A stretch of DNA of 54,370 nucleotides from a virus, in the IMG/VR virus record IMGVR_UViG_3300020421_000026, positions 1 through 54,370 of that record. One strand, given 5' to 3'. Every line of letters begins with the position of its first letter. Positions within the stretch are counted from its first letter, which is position 1. Shown one piece after another: positions 1 through 8,377 of the stretch. The notes below the pieces were generated by a model. That model made no database searches and had not been told where the DNA came from. It saw only the letters and a program-made list of their open reading frames with translations. Made by a program: the position numbers and the translations under genes.

Positions 1-737
1 CTTTTTGCTTCTTCTAAATCGCCCATCCAAGCACCCATGACTCGTAAGTCTTGAGCAATTTCGTCTCTAACAGCAGTATCTAGACCTCCACCAATCTCAC
101 CTTGCCACCAATGTGTTGTTCCATTTTCATAATGGTCTGCTAATGCATACTCGAAAGCCATTTTCTTATCTTCTTCATCTTGAAGATTTATACCATCTGT
201 TGCGTTCCACATCCAGTCGTCTTTTTCACCATCGTCTAATTTTTGAAATTCTGGATCTGCTTCTAGTTCAGCCATTTTCTCTTCGTATTCGTCTATGGTA
301 TATTGTGTGCCTGCGATTGCAGTTTTGAGTTTGGATTCTATATCCTCTTCTTCTTTTAACGGAAGTCCTGCTAATTTTCTTAATTCATTTGTTTCTTTCA
401 TGTTGGTCTCTTTTGCTACGTCAACAGAATCGCTACTTGGTTTTAATGTTCTACCAAATACTCTAAAATCTAAGTTCATTAAATAATCTTTGCCTAGATT
501 TTCCAGTTGTTTTCTTAGTTTGTCAGTTTGTTCAGTGTTTTTACTGATACTTAATCTTATTTCTTCATCAGGTATATTTAGTGTAACCAATAAGTTTGGA
601 TCTTCTACAAAAAATCTAATCGCTTCTGATGGGTCACCAACAACTTCACCTACCTTATTAAAAGTGTCTATGCTAAAGCCATACCCTTTTAAAAGATTGA
701 ATGTTTTGTCTGCTACTGTTTTTATACTGATTGCCAT
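1..737 (-). CDS. Conserved phage protein next to terminase, 3' end cut by window edge
   Basis: Partial: 245 codons are open from the ATG to the window edge with no stop. I do not recognise a family. It is mostly charged and helical, with acidic stretches in the second half and a tryptophan-rich segment near residues 210-220 (HWWQGE). Around residue 112 it carries LRKLAGL, almost the same as the last residues of the scaffold protein gp22 (IRKLAGLSN at 47543). The start is set by an ATAAATA late promoter ending 5 nt before the ATG, with no Shine-Dalgarno. It lies just downstream of gp17 and is probably a late, virion or head-assembly protein; that role is inferred from position only. Confidence 0.75.
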   Translation of the reverse strand, partial: MAISIKTVADKTFNLLKGYGFSIDTFNKVGEVVGDPSEAIRFFVEDPNLLVTLNIPDEEIRLSISKNTEQTDKLRKQLENLGKDYLMNLDFRVFGRTLKPSSDSVDVAKETNMKETNELRKLAGLPLKEEEDIESKLKTAIAGTQYTIDEYEEKMAELEADPEFQKLDDGEKDDWMWNATDGINLQDEEDKKMAFEYALADHYENGTTHWWQGEIGGGLDTAVRDEIAQDLRVMGAWMGDLEEAK

Positions 738-742
738 ACTTG

Positions 743-749
743 TATTTAT
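743..749 (-). promoter_or_regulatory. T4-type late promoter, 5 nt before gene at 737
   Basis: Minus-strand ATAAATA followed by CAAGT and the ATG. No Shine-Dalgarno between; predicts a leaderless mRNA by T4 spacing. Confidence 0.7.
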
Positions 750-2345
750 CTAAAGTAGTCCAATTGGCATTGGTTCGTCATACTCATCGATAGGCTTGTT
801 GTCATCGTATCTATCATCTCCACCTAAATTTTGATTAACAACTTCAAATATGTCATCTTCAAAACTTGCAATATATGATATCATCCTACAACAAATAACC
901 AAACTCATAACCAAATCATCTGTTTCACCTGGTTGTGCTGAAAAACTATTTCCTCTTGCAACAAAAGTTTTTAATTCTCTAATACATGCATCAGAAAAAA
1001 TTTTAATTTTATCTTGTTCTATAAATCGTTTTAATGTAATACAGCCGTCCAATTTACTTTTAGAACTTGTGTGAAAACCTTTTCTTCCTCTTTTACCTTG
1101 TACTTTTACAGGATCATGTAAAAAGTTTCCTGGGAAATTTTCTTCTCCTGTGTCTCTGATTACAACAAGAGCGGCTTCACCAATACTATTATTCTCAACT
1201 GTCCAATATATTTCTTTTGCTCCGTATTGATTTATTTCTTTTAAAATTTCTCTCATAACTCTTATTTGACCTTCTACAGGAGTCTTGTTGTGACACCATT
1301 CTGCAACCTGTGTCATCGAAGGAAGTTCAATTACTTGTATTGCGGCATTATCTCCGCCTGTTCCAGCGGCTGGATCAAGTGCTAACACATACGTTTTATC
1401 TGCTGTGGGCCTTTTATACCAACGTACTTCTCCTTGCCTGTACAAGACGTCTGTGTACTTTAGAGTAGCCAACTTTAAAGAGTCTATGAGTGTTTCATTG
1501 TAAATGATAAATTCACATTCATGCTCACGTCTAAAACGTTCTTCACCTATTCTACCTTGTTCTTCATCTTTCCAATCTTGGTCTCTGTCTGGGTGTTGGT
1601 CCCATTTTGCCAAATAGCCTTTAAATCCATTTACACCTACATCAGATGTATTACCATATTCATCTACAGTTTTTACTGCTTGGTGCCAAATCTGTGCAAA
1701 TGTGTCATCATCACTATTTGGTGTGCTGGTCACAATACATTTACCACCTGTTGCTAGTGTTGGTGATAATGAAGTCCAAAACTCTTTGGCTATTCTGGGT
1801 GGTACGAATGCAAACTCATCTAAGTACACTAATGTAAGTGACATACCTCTACCAGTATTTTCAGTTGTTGTACTTGCTACTATTCTACTACCATTATCAA
1901 AACTAATACTCATCTTGTTGTATTCAACAACTCCTGCTCTTATATGATTAGGAATACTTTCATACGCATATCTAATACGTTGCATGATTTCTTGTGAACC
2001 TGCCGCTTTGTGAGCCGCAACTAATATGGTACTGTCTGGTTTAAACATAGCAAACCAAAGTAAGTATCCTGCCGCCACAGTAGTTTTACCCATCTGTCTA
2101 CCCAGCATGTTTATACTGTACCTGTTTTTGTTGTAGTTTTGAATTAAATCTTCTTGGTAATCGTAAGGATCAAAAGCAATACCACCTTTTGTAGGGTGTT
2201 GTATGTTCACATACTTCTTCATAAAGAACATTGGACCGTCATTCGGATCACAACACTTCTGAAAGTCTTGCAACATATCAGAGTCATATTGAATTTTAGA
2301 GTATGCTTGTTTTACTAACTCAGTATTAACTGTTCCTTTTGGCAT
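750..2345 (-). CDS. gp17: Large terminase subunit gp17 (packaging ATPase/nuclease)
   Basis: Packages DNA into the prohead through the portal and cuts concatemers. At 531 aa it is somewhat shorter than T4 gp17 (about 610). The N-terminal ATPase shows a Walker A motif GRQMGKTT at residues 82-89, Walker B LVYLDE at about 172-177 and the coupling motif TSTPN at 206-210. The C-terminal RNase H-type nuclease begins near VLALDPAAG (about residue 320), with the first metal-binding Asp at 324. It is preceded by an ATAAATA late promoter 5 nt before the ATG and no Shine-Dalgarno. The small subunit gp16 is encoded about 4 kb away on the same strand, separated by a radical SAM gene and others. Identification is secure. 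Confidence 0.96.
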   Translation of the reverse strand: MPKGTVNTELVKQAYSKIQYDSDMLQDFQKCCDPNDGPMFFMKKYVNIQHPTKGGIAFDPYDYQEDLIQNYNKNRYSINMLGRQMGKTTVAAGYLLWFAMFKPDSTILVAAHKAAGSQEIMQRIRYAYESIPNHIRAGVVEYNKMSISFDNGSRIVASTTTENTGRGMSLTLVYLDEFAFVPPRIAKEFWTSLSPTLATGGKCIVTSTPNSDDDTFAQIWHQAVKTVDEYGNTSDVGVNGFKGYLAKWDQHPDRDQDWKDEEQGRIGEERFRREHECEFIIYNETLIDSLKLATLKYTDVLYRQGEVRWYKRPTADKTYVLALDPAAGTGGDNAAIQVIELPSMTQVAEWCHNKTPVEGQIRVMREILKEINQYGAKEIYWTVENNSIGEAALVVIRDTGEENFPGNFLHDPVKVQGKRGRKGFHTSSKSKLDGCITLKRFIEQDKIKIFSDACIRELKTFVARGNSFSAQPGETDDLVMSLVICCRMISYIASFEDDIFEVVNQNLGGDDRYDDNKPIDEYDEPMPIGLL

Positions 2346-2350
2346 AACAC

Positions 2351-2357
2351 TATTTAT
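2351..2357 (-). promoter_or_regulatory. T4-type late promoter of gp17
   Basis: ATAAATA, GTGTT, ATG. Five-nucleotide gap, no Shine-Dalgarno. Confidence 0.75.
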
Positions 2358-2382
2358 TAAGTTTTAGAGGGGAAATAAAGTA

Positions 2383-3138
2383 TTATTTGCCGTTACGCAA
2401 ATAATCTTTAAGTTTATCTTTGAGGATATTTGTTAAAACTTCTTTGGAATCTGGGTCTACTGCTGTTTGTGGGAAGTTCATAGTAGGTTTGTCACCGTCC
2501 ATTTCTGGTTCTGGACTTAATGATACAATTTTCATAGGTTCGTTGTCATCATGGTCATCATCGCCATGTGGTTCGCCACTTGGTAAAGTAATTCCAACTT
2601 TTTGTAACAATACTTTAAGTTCATCTATAGAGTCTGCACTAGCCTCGACTGAAACAGAGCCAGTATCTGTAGAATGATGTTTTGAATATTGATGAGTTTC
2701 TTCACCTTCTGCTTCTGGTGGTCCCATTTCTTCTGAACCTCCACCGCATGTAGGACATGAATCATCACCACAACCTTCTTCAACTGATTCTTCTGGTTCT
2801 TCGCCTTTGTTTATTTTAGCAATATCGTCTGAAGTTGCAGGTTTTTCGTCTGCTTGGTCATCTGGTTTTGGAATCATTAATGCAACTGCTTTGTCAAACA
2901 GTTCATGTGCACCATCTTCATTTTGAAAACCATATTCGTCAGCAAAGTCTACTGAACTAGAAGCAAATAAATCATCTAAGTCTAAATCTTCAATGCCTTT
3001 TAATTTTTCAGCAACTTCTTCTGGTGTTTTACCTAATTCAATGTTTTCATCATTGATAAAAAGTGTTAGTCCACCATCTTCTGCGCCTAGGACACCTCTG
3101 GATTCGATAATCTTTAAGTACTTCTTAATGTCTTCCAT
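2383..3138 (-). CDS. Acidic hypothetical protein with CxxC-type knuckle
   Basis: 251 aa, strongly acidic, not recognised. A Cys-rich knuckle lies in the middle (CGDDSCPTCGGG, near residues 123-134), resembling half a zinc ribbon, so metal binding is possible but unproven. Low-complexity Glu/Pro/Asp stretches surround it, and the C-terminus is a short basic helix (LKDKLKDYLRNGK). The start codon overlaps the stop of the upstream gene as TAATG, so the two are translationally coupled. Its place between that gene and gp17 in a late unit suggests a head or packaging accessory protein, which is inference only. Confidence 0.75.
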   Translation of the reverse strand: MEDIKKYLKIIESRGVLGAEDGGLTLFINDENIELGKTPEEVAEKLKGIEDLDLDDLFASSSVDFADEYGFQNEDGAHELFDKAVALMIPKPDDQADEKPATSDDIAKINKGEEPEESVEEGCGDDSCPTCGGGSEEMGPPEAEGEETHQYSKHHSTDTGSVSVEASADSIDELKVLLQKVGITLPSGEPHGDDDHDDNEPMKIVSLSPEPEMDGDKPTMNFPQTAVDPDSKEVLTNILKDKLKDYLRNGK

Positions 3139-3836
3139 TAGTTTCTTCTTGAACTTTGTGATACAACATCAACATGTTTTGGCTCTGGAGCCTGTCCACC
3201 ATGTGCTGTACCTGTGATTTCATCATATTTAGATTTAAGGTCATCTCCCATAAGTTCATCTTTTGAAGGATATCTACGGAAGTAATCTGCACCTTTTTCA
3301 TTTTTAATCTTTTGGAGTTCTGCTAGGAATTTTTCATTGTATGCTTCACCAAAAAGTGACTCTTGACTAGCATCGACATCAACATGCTCGTTCTCATAAT
3401 GCGTCATATCTTCTTGATTTAATACTGCATCTTCTTCTGACACTTGTCTATCAACATTGTTTGCAGTTCTTTCTTGTGCTAAATCGCTTTCTAGTTTCCT
3501 AGGATCTTTAACACCATATGCAATTACTCGTTCGTGGTCTATTCCCATGTTTACTGCAAGGAATACTTCAAGTATTCTTTGGTTTACTGGGTATTTCAAT
3601 ACAACGTCAGTACTGCATACTTCTGAGGTAAAGTTTGCACCTTTTAATCTTTGAAACTCCATAGGATTTTCTTGGATAGGTACACGTTTCCAAGGTGTTG
3701 CACTTACTAAATTGTATTTTGACAACACACTTTCTAATTTTGACAAATCTTCTGTGGAGCAATCACGTGCTATTTTAATTCTATAGCCGTACTCTTTGCT
3801 GAAAGATTCGTTAATGATGTCTTTTAATTCTTTCAT
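3138..3836 (-). CDS. Hypothetical protein, first gene of the gp17 unit
   Basis: 232 aa, not recognised. The N-terminal half (to about residue 120) looks folded, with mixed alpha/beta character. The C-terminal half is acidic and probably extended, ending in a Gln/Ser/Arg tail. The start has a good Shine-Dalgarno (AGGAG) 10 nt upstream, and an ATAAATA late promoter lies at 3859-3865. It is coupled to the following acidic gene by a TAATG overlap. A divergent gene starts only 45 bp away and the two share a back-to-back promoter region. Probably a late head-related protein, from its neighbours only. Confidence 0.75.
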   Translation of the reverse strand: MKELKDIINESFSKEYGYRIKIARDCSTEDLSKLESVLSKYNLVSATPWKRVPIQENPMEFQRLKGANFTSEVCSTDVVLKYPVNQRILEVFLAVNMGIDHERVIAYGVKDPRKLESDLAQERTANNVDRQVSEEDAVLNQEDMTHYENEHVDVDASQESLFGEAYNEKFLAELQKIKNEKGADYFRRYPSKDELMGDDLKSKYDEITGTAHGGQAPEPKHVDVVSQSSRRN

Positions 3837-3858
3837 GGTCTAAAACTCCTGTTACACT

Positions 3859-3873
3859 TATTTATCATAAATA
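3859..3873. promoter_or_regulatory. Divergent pair of late promoters
   Basis: Minus-strand ATAAATA at 3859-3865 and plus-strand ATAAATA at 3867-3873, one nucleotide apart, fire away from each other. The minus one serves the 232-aa gene (with leader and AGGAG), the plus one the 210-aa gene (8-nt gap). Confidence 0.7.
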
Positions 3874-3881
3874 GTAAAAGT

Positions 3882-4514
3882 ATGCAGTTTAAAAGAAGAG
3901 ATAATAATTTCAATCATATGGGTACATGGGGTGTTGCCATAGAAAACATGGTGTGTCCACGTCCAGAAATGCTTGATAGATTTGACCAAAGTGGGTATGA
4001 CCTGTGTGCATTAGAACAAGAATACGCAAAATGTAACCTAGGTGAACCACAATACATGCGTTATAAAAGATGTATTAAACAAGAATGGTATGAACCATGT
4101 GGTAATTCAACAGGTGCTCACATTAACCATTCTGATTTATATGAAAGAAAAGGTTATCATGGATATGCATTTGAACAATTAAACAATTGGACTAGTGGTA
4201 ACCATTTGTTGTACAAAATGACACAACTTAAACCTAAATGGGGAATAGATATTAGTATAGACTATGTAGATGACCAACGTAATGTTATGGAACTATTTCA
4301 TTACGAATGGGACGACCACAATTTAGACAATGTATTAGAGAAAAAAGACATAATACAGGATATAGTTGAACATAATGATTGGAATGATATTGCTAAAACT
4401 AAATTGCTACGCAAAGATGAATGGCAACATTTAGACTTTGTAGGTCAAAGTGCTTGGACAACTAAATTTTTGAATATACCAGAAGAACGTTTTAAACTAG
4501 TTCCCTGGCAATAG
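3882..4514 (+). CDS. Hypothetical protein, plus-strand singleton
   Basis: 210 aa, not recognised. Tryptophan, tyrosine, histidine and cysteine are frequent (several Cys between about residues 24 and 73), and it looks like a compact globular cytoplasmic protein with no signal peptide or membrane segment. It is transcribed alone from a plus-strand ATAAATA promoter at 3867-3873, 8 nt before the ATG, with no Shine-Dalgarno. Its last 23 bp overlap the end of the convergent radical SAM gene. That one-gene inversion within a minus-strand block suggests insertion as a mobile cassette. Confidence 0.75.
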   Translation: MQFKRRDNNFNHMGTWGVAIENMVCPRPEMLDRFDQSGYDLCALEQEYAKCNLGEPQYMRYKRCIKQEWYEPCGNSTGAHINHSDLYERKGYHGYAFEQLNNWTSGNHLLYKMTQLKPKWGIDISIDYVDDQRNVMELFHYEWDDHNLDNVLEKKDIIQDIVEHNDWNDIAKTKLLRKDEWQHLDFVGQSAWTTKFLNIPEERFKLVPWQ

Positions 4515-6177
4515 AAACTTTCTTTAAATTATCTGCATCAACTAGTTGTGACTTTATAAAACTTGTGTGTTTTTCTATAGACATTAATCTTTCAACATAG
4601 TTTTCAAAGTTTTTCTTTTCAATTTTATTCCTATCAAGCCAAGAAAACTTTTTATCCTTAACTAATTGCAAGATTTCATCAGCAGATAAATCACAACCAT
4701 CTAATCCCCATGCTCGAAACTGACCATGGAAAATAAATTTGTATCCGTTTTTGTGTTGAGACATTGTGTTTGCATAACGATGCCTTACACTAAACATTTC
4801 TTCTCCTGTGATACCGTATTTGTTTCTATAATTTGTAAAGTTATTACCTTCAGCAACATATTTCAATACATCTCCTGTCCATGGTATAAGTTCTAATCCA
4901 AAACTTTCAGGATCTGCTGTAAATTTGCTTTCTTCGTTGCTAGATTTAACTCCTTTTTTAGGCAAGTACAAAGGACTTACTACAAAACTGTCTAAAGGAT
5001 TATCATCACTTCTTAAGAATCTTAAATTTTCTCTTAGAGTATCTTTTGAATCACTAGGTAACCCTAAAATAAAATTAGAATGTACAAATACATCTTTCCA
5101 AACGTCTTGTTTTATTTCTCTTAACCAATCCATTAACTTCATTGGGTTTAATCCTTTCCCAATATCTTTAGCACTTTCACTATTAAGTGTTTCTATACCA
5201 CAATGTGCAAACACTAATCCACAGTCTTTTAAAAGTTGTGCTTGTTTTTTGAGCATTACTAAATCCAATCTTATGAAAGCACTCAATGTTATTTTAAAAG
5301 GTAATGATTTTACAACATCTGCAAATTGTTCTAGTCTTTCGTTGTCGTCATTGAATGTATCGTCACTAATCCAGTACCTAGTTGTACCATAGTTGTCATA
5401 ATTGCGTATAAGTTCTTCTCTTATTAAGTCTTTGCCCCTTACATAACTACCTGGTTCTTTGCCTAATAGTCTAAAACTACAAAAACTGCATTGAAAAATA
5501 CAACCTCTTGCAATTTCTAAAGGCATACCTTCTGTTTTTGTAATTAAATCTTCAGGACACCAAGTCATTGTTGATGTTGATATCTCATGTAAACTGTGAG
5601 GGTCCGCATAATATCTTTTTATTTCTGTTTTATTTTTTATAGACATTAAGATATCAGGAACAGTTACTTCTCCATACCCACTTGCAACAATATCTATGTT
5701 AGGATTTTTTAAACTATCCTCATTTACTATTGCTCCACCTACAATTACCTTACAATCAGGACTAATACTTTTAATATGATTTGTAATGTTTGTTTCTATG
5801 TCAAAATCTTCTACAGGTAACCATTGTGCCGCTTCAAACCCATACTGTCCTACCATGTTTAAAGTTTTTCTTGGAGATAAAGGTTGGTGTAACCACGTTG
5901 TACTTGTGCCAACTGCTAATGTATTAGGTCCTACAAACTTATCTATTATGTTATAGAACTGTTTTGCAGATAAAAACTTAGAATAATCTACAACTTGTAC
6001 AGAAAAACCTTGCAATCTGCAATGATAGGCTACTTTATAAGCACCTAATGTTCTTGTTGTAGTAGAAATTAATTCTTGGAATACGTTTCCGTATGTTTTG
6101 TCATTCGGATCAACAGATAAATTTTCAATATCGTTTGCTCTGCCTGTAAAGATTAAAAAATCTACGGGGGTTTTCAT
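4492..6177 (-). CDS. Cobalamin-type radical SAM protein (paralog A)
   Basis: 561 aa. An N-terminal Rossmann-like B12-binding-type domain (about residues 1-190, with KVIVGGA and SGYGEVTVPDIL) is followed by a radical SAM core with the [4Fe-4S] ligands C226, C230 and C233 (GCIFQCSFC). I see no DxHxxG cobalamin-ligand motif, so any cobalamin would bind without the lower His. Substrate unknown; the architecture is that of B12-dependent methylases and rearranging enzymes. Two paralogs lie at 20649 and 22559, sharing the opening TPVDFL/TPADVL and the cysteine signature. The ATG directly follows the gp16 stop codon (TAAATG). It would need a reductant, and a ferredoxin-NADP reductase is encoded at 24451. 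Family call secure, function open. Confidence 0.88.
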   Translation of the reverse strand: MKTPVDFLIFTGRANDIENLSVDPNDKTYGNVFQELISTTTRTLGAYKVAYHCRLQGFSVQVVDYSKFLSAKQFYNIIDKFVGPNTLAVGTSTTWLHQPLSPRKTLNMVGQYGFEAAQWLPVEDFDIETNITNHIKSISPDCKVIVGGAIVNEDSLKNPNIDIVASGYGEVTVPDILMSIKNKTEIKRYYADPHSLHEISTSTMTWCPEDLITKTEGMPLEIARGCIFQCSFCSFRLLGKEPGSYVRGKDLIREELIRNYDNYGTTRYWISDDTFNDDNERLEQFADVVKSLPFKITLSAFIRLDLVMLKKQAQLLKDCGLVFAHCGIETLNSESAKDIGKGLNPMKLMDWLREIKQDVWKDVFVHSNFILGLPSDSKDTLRENLRFLRSDDNPLDSFVVSPLYLPKKGVKSSNEESKFTADPESFGLELIPWTGDVLKYVAEGNNFTNYRNKYGITGEEMFSVRHRYANTMSQHKNGYKFIFHGQFRAWGLDGCDLSADEILQLVKDKKFSWLDRNKIEKKNFENYVERLMSIEKHTSFIKSQLVDADNLKKVSIARELV

Positions 6178-6678
6178 TTATTCCCCTTTGTTATTGATAA
6201 TTCTCAGTAGTTCGTTTCGGTCTAATGATGTTCCGCCTGAAGATGTACCATTGCCATTGTTAGTTCCATCAACTCTAGCCTTTTTAAGCATCAAATCTAT
6301 TTGTTTAAGTTTAGCATTTACTTTGCTTTCTTTGGCTTCTAAGGCAGTCTTTAACATTTTTGATGCACTATCAAATATATGTCCGGCTTCTCTATCACCA
6401 ACATTCATACCTAAATTCATCAACTGTTGATAACTGTCCATTGCTTGTTGTCCTATATCATCCATTTCAACATCATGGTCGTCTAAGCCTTTTACGTTTT
6501 GTAATGCTTGGTCAATCTTTTCTGCATTACTTAATGCTGTTTCAACATCTTTGACTTCTACAATTTCTGTTGTAGGGTCAGTAGGATTGTCATAAGATGG
6601 TTTATCGTATGAACTATCTTTCTTAGTTGCTTCTTCTATAGGAGGCAAGTTGAATTCTTCTTCAAGTTTCTTGGTCAT
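6178..6678 (-). CDS. gp16: Probable small terminase subunit gp16
   Basis: 166 aa, close to T4 gp16 (164). The N-terminus (to about 50) is charged and probably disordered. The centre is a predicted coiled-coil helical hairpin (about residues 75-135, YQQLMNLGMNVGDREAG then KMLKTALEAKESK), the core pattern I associate with marine T4-like gp16. The tail is Gly/Asn/Ser-rich. It would recognise DNA and stimulate gp17. It starts from an ATAAATA promoter 5 nt upstream (ATAAATAGTAGTATG) with no Shine-Dalgarno. The assignment rests on size, helical pattern and packaging-gene context, so gp16 is likely rather than certain. Confidence 0.65.
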   Translation of the reverse strand: MTKKLEEEFNLPPIEEATKKDSSYDKPSYDNPTDPTTEIVEVKDVETALSNAEKIDQALQNVKGLDDHDVEMDDIGQQAMDSYQQLMNLGMNVGDREAGHIFDSASKMLKTALEAKESKVNAKLKQIDLMLKKARVDGTNNGNGTSSGGTSLDRNELLRIINNKGE

Positions 6679-6683
6679 ACTAC

Positions 6684-6690
6684 TATTTAT
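6684..6690 (-). promoter_or_regulatory. Late promoter of gp16
   Basis: ATAAATA, GTAGT, ATG. The TAA stop of the upstream 49-aa gene lies within it. Confidence 0.75.
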
Positions 6691-6836
6691 TTCTTAGACT
6701 TGCGTTTTTTCTTTAATTTGCGTTTAGGATGCCCAAACATTTGGTCAAATCTATGATTTCTAGCATCAATATAGTCTTGTGGCTTGTCGTAAACCTTTTT
6801 TGGTGTTTTAAATTCTACTATTTCTGCTATTTTCAT
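6687..6836 (-). CDS. Small basic protein, 49 aa
   Basis: A small gene read directly from the sequence. It starts with an ATGA overlap on the stop of the di-iron protein gene and encodes 49 residues ending in a very basic tail (KRKLKKKRKSKK). Its TAA stop lies inside the late promoter of gp16. The first residues MKIAEIVEF resemble the start of the upstream di-iron protein (MKIEYTKTP). The tight overlap and sensible composition support a real gene. Nucleic-acid binding is plausible from the charge but nothing more can be said. Confidence 0.65.
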   Translation of the reverse strand: MKIAEIVEFKTPKKVYDKPQDYIDARNHRFDQMFGHPKRKLKKKRKSKK

Positions 6837-7903
6837 TTTAATGGCTTGCTTAGTTCTTCCCAACTTGTTTCATAATCACTATCACCATCAGCATATCCCA
6901 TAACACCAAGTTTTTCGTACTCAGGTATTAGTTCTTCATGTAGTAATCCAATTTTTTTCAAGTTAGGCATAATCCTACTAAACAATACATCTTGGAATTG
7001 TGTTTGGAATATATTTTCTTTTTGATATTCATCAGTATATTCTATATCCATGCCATATTTTTCCCAAACGTCATATGACCTAAGTCTATTTCTGCTTACT
7101 GTACAGGCTTCTAAGGCAAATTTTGCTCTATCTAATTTTTCTTCTTCGCTTAGTGTAGTAACAAACTCTGTTAGATACTGGATACCAAATGTAACATGTC
7201 TTGCTTCATCTCTAATTATGTATTCTAACATTTTTTCGTAAACAGGGTCGTTAGTTGATTGCTTGGCGGCGTTAAAGGCGGCTAATGCCAACCCTTCTAT
7301 TACAACTTGCATACCAATAAATTTTAAATCCCATCTTGGGTCTGTTAAAATTTTATCTAGCAAGCCTTTTAATGCTCTACCAATGGGCCAACTGCGTTTT
7401 AATCTTTGTTGTAGGTATTTGTTAAATGCTTCTACATGCCTTGCTTCATCAAATGTTTGGCTGGCGGCATATAGTTTTGCGTTATACGTTGGCGCACAAC
7501 TGGCTAACTGTGATGCAACCAATAATGCTCCTTGTTCCCCATGTAAAAATTGGCTTGTTGCCCAACTGTTTAAATCTTTAAAAAACTCTAAACGTGTTTG
7601 TTTGTCAAATGTTTTAAATGTTTTATGATTATCCCATTGGGTGTTTTCAAACTCAAACTCTTCGTCACTTATTCCTACAAAGGTTGGAGTCCAATCTACA
7701 TCAACTTCTACGTTCCAATTTAATTGTTTGCCTAATTCATATAATTTTTTAATTCTATTGTCTTGTACTGTGTAATCCCAATTGAATGAACCAGTCAAAG
7801 GTGTTTGAAAAATCTCTACTACATCAGTAGGATCTAAATTAGCCGGAACATCATCGTCAAACTCAACAACGTCCCTTGGGGTTTTCGTATATTCTATTTT
7901 CAT
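6833..7903 (-). CDS. Ferritin-like di-iron carboxylate protein, oxygenase/oxidase type
   Basis: 356 aa. The four-helix di-iron site is complete: E123 (HGEQ), E153/H156 (DEARH), E203 (VIEG) and E233/H236 (DEARH), the E-ExxH-E-ExxH pattern of ferritin-superfamily oxygenases and R2-like proteins. The helix sequences match a family of bacterial ferritin-like domain proteins with uncharacterised oxidation chemistry. It is too long for storage ferritin or MiaE, and it lacks the context of ribonucleotide reductase. Activity would require O2 and electrons. An ATAAATA promoter ends 6 nt before the ATG, without Shine-Dalgarno. It sits between gp4 and gp16, so it is expressed with late packaging genes. 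Fold and metal site are well supported; the substrate is unknown. Confidence 0.88.
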   Translation of the reverse strand: MKIEYTKTPRDVVEFDDDVPANLDPTDVVEIFQTPLTGSFNWDYTVQDNRIKKLYELGKQLNWNVEVDVDWTPTFVGISDEEFEFENTQWDNHKTFKTFDKQTRLEFFKDLNSWATSQFLHGEQGALLVASQLASCAPTYNAKLYAASQTFDEARHVEAFNKYLQQRLKRSWPIGRALKGLLDKILTDPRWDLKFIGMQVVIEGLALAAFNAAKQSTNDPVYEKMLEYIIRDEARHVTFGIQYLTEFVTTLSEEEKLDRAKFALEACTVSRNRLRSYDVWEKYGMDIEYTDEYQKENIFQTQFQDVLFSRIMPNLKKIGLLHEELIPEYEKLGVMGYADGDSDYETSWEELSKPLK

Positions 7904-7909
7904 AATAAT

Positions 7910-7916
7910 TATTTAT
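7910..7916 (-). promoter_or_regulatory. Late promoter of the di-iron protein gene
   Basis: ATAAATA with a 6-nt gap to the ATG; overlaps the last base of the gp4 gene. No Shine-Dalgarno. Confidence 0.7.
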
Positions 7917-8368
7917 TATATTCGTTTTGTTTTTCTGCCAGATTGTTTTCGGAAAATCTGGTCTTCTGTAATCACTTTAAAGTGTAAACCTTTTGCTTTG
8001 CACCAGGCTTGAGCGGCTTCCCACTTAACTGCATTAACTTGTATAGACATTTTGTCATACTTGTCTCTGGCTTTTTCTTGTAGTGTTTGTGCTTTAGGTT
8101 TGATTTCGATTAAATCAACTCTAGTCTTTCCGTTTTTGTCTGTGTATTGCACCATAAAGTCAGGTACATAATTAGTAATTTTACCACTGAAAGGGTGTCT
8201 ATAAGGAATCTTTACATTCTCACTTGCCCACTTGGTAATGTTAGGATGGCTATCACAAAACCTCATAAACGCCATCTCCCAACTGCTACGAGCAAATGGT
8301 TGCTTATTGCCTACAAACTTTTCTGGATTTTGTACGGAGTAATTGCCTTGTGAATACCTACTAGACAT
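7916..8368 (-). CDS. gp4: Head completion protein gp4, PD-ExK nuclease-like
   Basis: 150 aa, the size of T4 gp4. T4 gp4 (with gp2 and gp50) finishes the filled head before tail joining. The conserved pattern is visible: SSWEMAFMRF near residue 30, a WASE segment at about 47-50, then VPDF (69-70) and LIEIK (E88, K90), which together look like a PD-(D/E)xK nuclease active site. A Shine-Dalgarno (AGGAG) precedes the ATG. It is in the same unit as the 144-aa protein and the tail-tube-like gene upstream. Confidence 0.88.
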   Translation of the reverse strand: MSSRYSQGNYSVQNPEKFVGNKQPFARSSWEMAFMRFCDSHPNITKWASENVKIPYRHPFSGKITNYVPDFMVQYTDKNGKTRVDLIEIKPKAQTLQEKARDKYDKMSIQVNAVKWEAAQAWCKAKGLHFKVITEDQIFRKQSGRKTKRI

Positions 8369-8377
8369 GTGTTACTC

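Noticed and set aside
4925-5392. 155-codon plus frame inside radical SAM paralog A
   Set aside because: Shadow frame; the minus strand has intact domain motifs across the same span.
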